Origin: an uncultured Spirochaetaceae bacterium
GTDB lineage: Bacteria > Spirochaetota > Spirochaetia > Sphaerochaetales > Sphaerochaetaceae
DNA length: 6,885 bases
Assembly (NCBI GenBank): GCA_946410375.1
Contig: CAMKAB010000043.1
Coordinates: forward strand, 1-6,885
Direction of reading: 5' to 3'
Made by a program: the position numbers and the translations under genes. The notes under the pieces were generated by a model. It was not told where the DNA came from and did no database searches. It saw only the letters and a program-made list of their open reading frames with translations. Below are positions 4,652 through 6,885 of this stretch, one piece after another; within the stretch, counting starts at the first letter, position 1; each line of letters begins with the position of its first letter.

Positions 4652-5932
4652 ATGATAGAACCTAAGATTTTGAAAGGATTCAGAGACAGTCTCCCGAGGG
4701 AGGAAATAGCGCGACGACGCCTCATAAGCAAAGTTGAAGAAATATTCAGGCTGTTCGGCTTCGTGCCGATAGACACCCCTGCGATAGAGTACACCGAAGT
4801 GCTTTTAGGAAAAGGCGGCGGAGAGACGGACAAACAAATGTATCGCTTCAAGGACAACGGAGAGCGCGATGTTGCGCTTCGTTTTGACCTCACCGTGCCG
4901 CTTGCAAGGTTCGTTGCAGCAAATTACAACACCCTCTCGTTTCCGTTTAAGCGGTACCATATCGCAAAGGTCTGGCGCGGAGAAAAGCCGCAAAAAGGCA
5001 GATTCAGAGAATTCTACCAGTGCGACTTTGATATAATCGGTCCGGACAACGCAAAAAGCGATGCGGAAATCCTTATTCTGATTCACACCTGTCTCTCGGA
5101 AATGAACATCGGCTCTTTCCGCGTTTCGGTCTCCCACAGAGGTATTCTGAACGCGCTCCTGGATAAACTCGGCATTTCGGAAAAAAGCGCCGAGGTTCTC
5201 AGAATCATAGATAAGCTCGGAAAAGTCGGGGAAGAAAAAGTTAAGGAACTCTTAGCCGGGGAAGGAATCACAGAGGAGCAGTCCGAAGCGATACAGCGTC
5301 TTATCACATTGCCGAAAAACTCCTTCAGGGAAACGCTTTCTCTCCTTGAAGCGGATTTTCCGGGAGCGGAATTCATTTCCAGGCTTGATTCGGTTTGCAA
5401 AATTCTGGAAAGCACCGGTATTTCGGACAACTTTGTCTTGGACACCTCAATCACCCGCGGTCTTGATTACTACACGGGGCTTGTCTACGAAACCACTTTC
5501 TGCGACTATCCGGCCGTGGGCTCCATCTGCTCCGGCGGAAGATACAACAACCTCGCAGGTCTCTACACAAAGGAAAAACTTCCGGGAGTGGGGTCGTGCA
5601 TAGGGTTGGACAGGCTTCTTTCAGCGCTGGAAGAGATAGGAAGTCCGATTGTAAAGGAAACAGGCACAGCGGATGTTCTGATAGCTGACACGGAAAGCAC
5701 TTCCTCTCATGCGGAGGCCATTGCAAAGAGTTTGCGTAATGCAGGTGTCAAAACGGATATTTACTCTGCGGATAAGCCCATGGGGAAGCAGTATGCTTAC
5801 GCCGAATCAAACGGTATAAAATATGTGTTAATCTCTTGTATAGACGGAAAATACCAGATAAAAAATACCAAAACGAGAGAAACGGTATCGTACGAAAACG
5901 CCGAGGACTTCGCCCGCGCTTTACGCGGATGA
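4652..5932 (+). CDS. hisS: Histidyl-tRNA synthetase
   Basis: This class II aminoacyl-tRNA synthetase charges tRNA-His with histidine using ATP in the cytoplasm. At 426 residues the length is typical. It opens with the usual KILKGFRD (5-12). Motif 2 is RGEKPQKGRFREFYQCDFDIIG (109-130). The histidine-binding loop is RGLDYYTG (269-276), and motif 3 is GVGSCIGLDRL (312-322). The anticodon-binding domain runs from about residue 335 to the end. The QCDFDIIG ending of motif 2, together with SICSGGRYNN (291-300), resembles the eukaryote-like branch of HisRS rather than the common HQFGVE bacterial form. The ATG at 4652 has an AGGA (4642-4645) six bases upstream. hrpA follows 167 bases later in the same direction. 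The last codons (about 411-426) lie in a 70-bp tandem duplication whose second copy is downstream of the stop. Confidence 0.97.
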   Translation: MIEPKILKGFRDSLPREEIARRRLISKVEEIFRLFGFVPIDTPAIEYTEVLLGKGGGETDKQMYRFKDNGERDVALRFDLTVPLARFVAANYNTLSFPFKRYHIAKVWRGEKPQKGRFREFYQCDFDIIGPDNAKSDAEILILIHTCLSEMNIGSFRVSVSHRGILNALLDKLGISEKSAEVLRIIDKLGKVGEEKVKELLAGEGITEEQSEAIQRLITLPKNSFRETLSLLEADFPGAEFISRLDSVCKILESTGISDNFVLDTSITRGLDYYTGLVYETTFCDYPAVGSICSGGRYNNLAGLYTKEKLPGVGSCIGLDRLLSALEEIGSPIVKETGTADVLIADTESTSSHAEAIAKSLRNAGVKTDIYSADKPMGKQYAYAESNGIKYVLISCIDGKYQIKNTKTRETVSYENAEDFARALRG

Positions 5933-6013
5933 ACCTAAAGGACTAGTGCGCTTCGTGACGTACAAGATAGTCGCAGAATTCGCCCGCGCTTTACGCGGAT
6001 GAATCCAAGGACG
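5885..6013 (+). repeat. 70-bp-period tandem duplication of the hisS 3' end, with a palindrome across the stop codon
   Basis: The stretches 5885-5944 and 5955-6013 are copies. A 25-bp core is identical (5909-5933 and 5979-6003) and the flanks have diverged. The core spells FARALRG plus the TGA stop. The second copy, in another frame, reads VAEFARALRG and a stop, where hisS ends NAEDFARALRG. Each core is an imperfect palindrome: CCGCG-CTTTA-CGCGG (5914-5928 and 5984-5998), with outer TTC and GAA also able to pair. The hisS to hrpA mRNA would carry two identical hairpins 70 nt apart. Confidence 0.88.
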
Positions 6014-6099
6014 CCGGAAGTCCGGACACCTGAACTAAATTACCCGCAAATAAAGACCTGCGGAACTTTGAAAAAACAAAAAACAAACAAGGAAACAAC

Positions 6100-6885
6100 A
6101 TGACAGACTTCAAAAGCCTACCGGTTTATAAATCAAAACAACTCATTTTGGATTCGCTGGAGAAAAACAACGTCATCATAGTGGAAAGCCCCACCGGTAG
6201 CGGAAAAACAACCCAAATTCCGATAATTCTCCATGAAGCAGGCTACGACGAACGCGGAATTATCGGCATAACGCAACCCAGGAGAATAGCCACCCTCAAT
6301 GTTTCCTCGTATATCAGCCGTCAAATTGAAGGTCAGGGACTCTCCGAGGCCTTCTGCGCCTACAAAATGCGCTTTTACGACACCACTGACCCCACCACCC
6401 GAATAAAAATCCTCACGGACGGCATGCTCCTTCAAGAACTGAAAACAGACTCTCTACTCTCAAAATACAGCGTTATCATGGTGGATGAAGCCCACGAAAG
6501 AAGCCTGAACATAGACTTTATTCTCGGACTTCTCAAGGACATTTTAAAGCAGCGCAGCGATTTAAAAGTGATTATTTCCTCAGCCACGATAAACACGAAA
6601 ACCTTCTCGAAGTTCTTTGGCGGCGCACCGATAATCACCATTAACGCGCGCGTATACGACGTGGATATAAAATACTACCCGCCTGAAAGCTCCGACAATC
6701 CGGGCGCTTCAAAAGGAGATTTCAAAGCTAAAAACGGACGCGGACGCGCCTCGGGCAGAAGAGGCTCTTCACTCTCGGGCAGGGGATACAACCCTGTGGC
6801 GGAAGCGGTTTGCAACATAATCAACCGCATCGTGAGAGAGTTCAGCGAAACAGGCTTCAAAGAAGGACAGGACACCCTTGTGTTC
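6100..6885 (+). CDS. hrpA: DEAH-box ATP-dependent RNA helicase, N-terminal part (3' end outside window)
   Basis: This is an RNA helicase of the HrpA/DEAH family, which uses ATP to remodel RNA or stalled ribosome complexes in the cytoplasm. Exactly 262 codons are present and the frame is open at the right edge. Helicase motifs appear in order: I PTGSGKTT (31-38), Ia TQPRR (58-62), Ib TDGMLLQE (106-113), II DEAH (129-132) and III SAT (160-162). The usual linker strand follows (VDIKYYP, 188-194). Residues about 195-230 form an unusual insertion rich in Arg, Gly and Ser (GRGRASGRRGSSLSGRG, 213-229), before family sequence resumes at NPVAEAV. The ATG at 6100 has AAGGAA (6089-6094) at good spacing. 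It follows hisS by 167 bases with no strong terminator between, so co-transcription is likely. Full-length relatives run to about 800-1,300 residues, so most of the gene is missing here. Confidence 0.93.
   Translation, partial: MTDFKSLPVYKSKQLILDSLEKNNVIIVESPTGSGKTTQIPIILHEAGYDERGIIGITQPRRIATLNVSSYISRQIEGQGLSEAFCAYKMRFYDTTDPTTRIKILTDGMLLQELKTDSLLSKYSVIMVDEAHERSLNIDFILGLLKDILKQRSDLKVIISSATINTKTFSKFFGGAPIITINARVYDVDIKYYPPESSDNPGASKGDFKAKNGRGRASGRRGSSLSGRGYNPVAEAVCNIINRIVREFSETGFKEGQDTLVF

Noticed and set aside
4516..4893. Minus-strand frame of 125 codons overlapping the start of hisS
   Set aside because: It is Ser/Arg-rich, matches no family, and most of it lies opposite hisS codons.
5933..6099. 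Rho-independent terminator between hisS and hrpA
   Set aside because: The CCGCG/CGCGG hairpins and a GGAC...GTCC stem near 6009-6023 are not followed by U-runs, so hisS and hrpA can be read together.

Overview
The window (6,885 bases, roughly mid-40s % G+C by eye) carries seven protein genes, all relatives of bacterial housekeeping families. No phage, transposase, CRISPR, rRNA or tRNA gene is visible. The organism is most likely a host-associated anaerobe. A spirochaete of the Treponema type is my best guess. It rests on recall rather than a search: a histidyl-tRNA synthetase with the eukaryote-like motif 2, a dephospho-CoA kinase with an unusual P-loop, a KamA-family radical SAM enzyme and a poly(A)-polymerase-type PcnB with a basic tail. 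A clostridial origin is not excluded.

Layout, left to right. The 5' part of gdhA (NADP-type glutamate dehydrogenase) runs off the left edge on the minus strand. An AT-rich 259-base gap holds its promoter and a leader of about 130 nt. Next on the minus strand is a KamA-family radical SAM aminomutase. It diverges from coaE (plus strand) across an 87-base gap, where two good promoters place both transcription starts at or next to the two ATG codons, so both mRNAs look leaderless. coaE ends inside the first of four degenerate 40-bp tandem repeats. Converging on it from the right is a minus-strand pair, pcnB followed by a small zinc-ribbon gene of the Lar-like type. A 424-base divergent gap separates pcnB from hisS and contains a tandem repeat with a 66-bp period and several small hairpins directly upstream of hisS. 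The 3' end of hisS is itself tandemly duplicated with a 70-bp period, including a palindrome across the stop codon. hrpA (DEAH-box RNA helicase) follows in the same direction and runs off the right edge. It carries an unusual Arg/Gly-rich insertion.

Functionally this is a mixed core-genome stretch: ammonia assimilation (GdhA), coenzyme A synthesis (CoaE), tRNA charging (HisS), RNA 3'-end modification and turnover (PcnB, HrpA) and an amino acid or EF-P-related aminomutase. I see no new multi-gene system. The least expected signal is at the gene borders. Three independent degenerate tandem duplications (periods 40, 70 and 66 bp) sit across or next to the ends of coaE and hisS. The two 3' copies include the stop codon and keep recognisable versions of the C-terminal peptide. 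The leaderless divergent promoter pair is the second point of interest.
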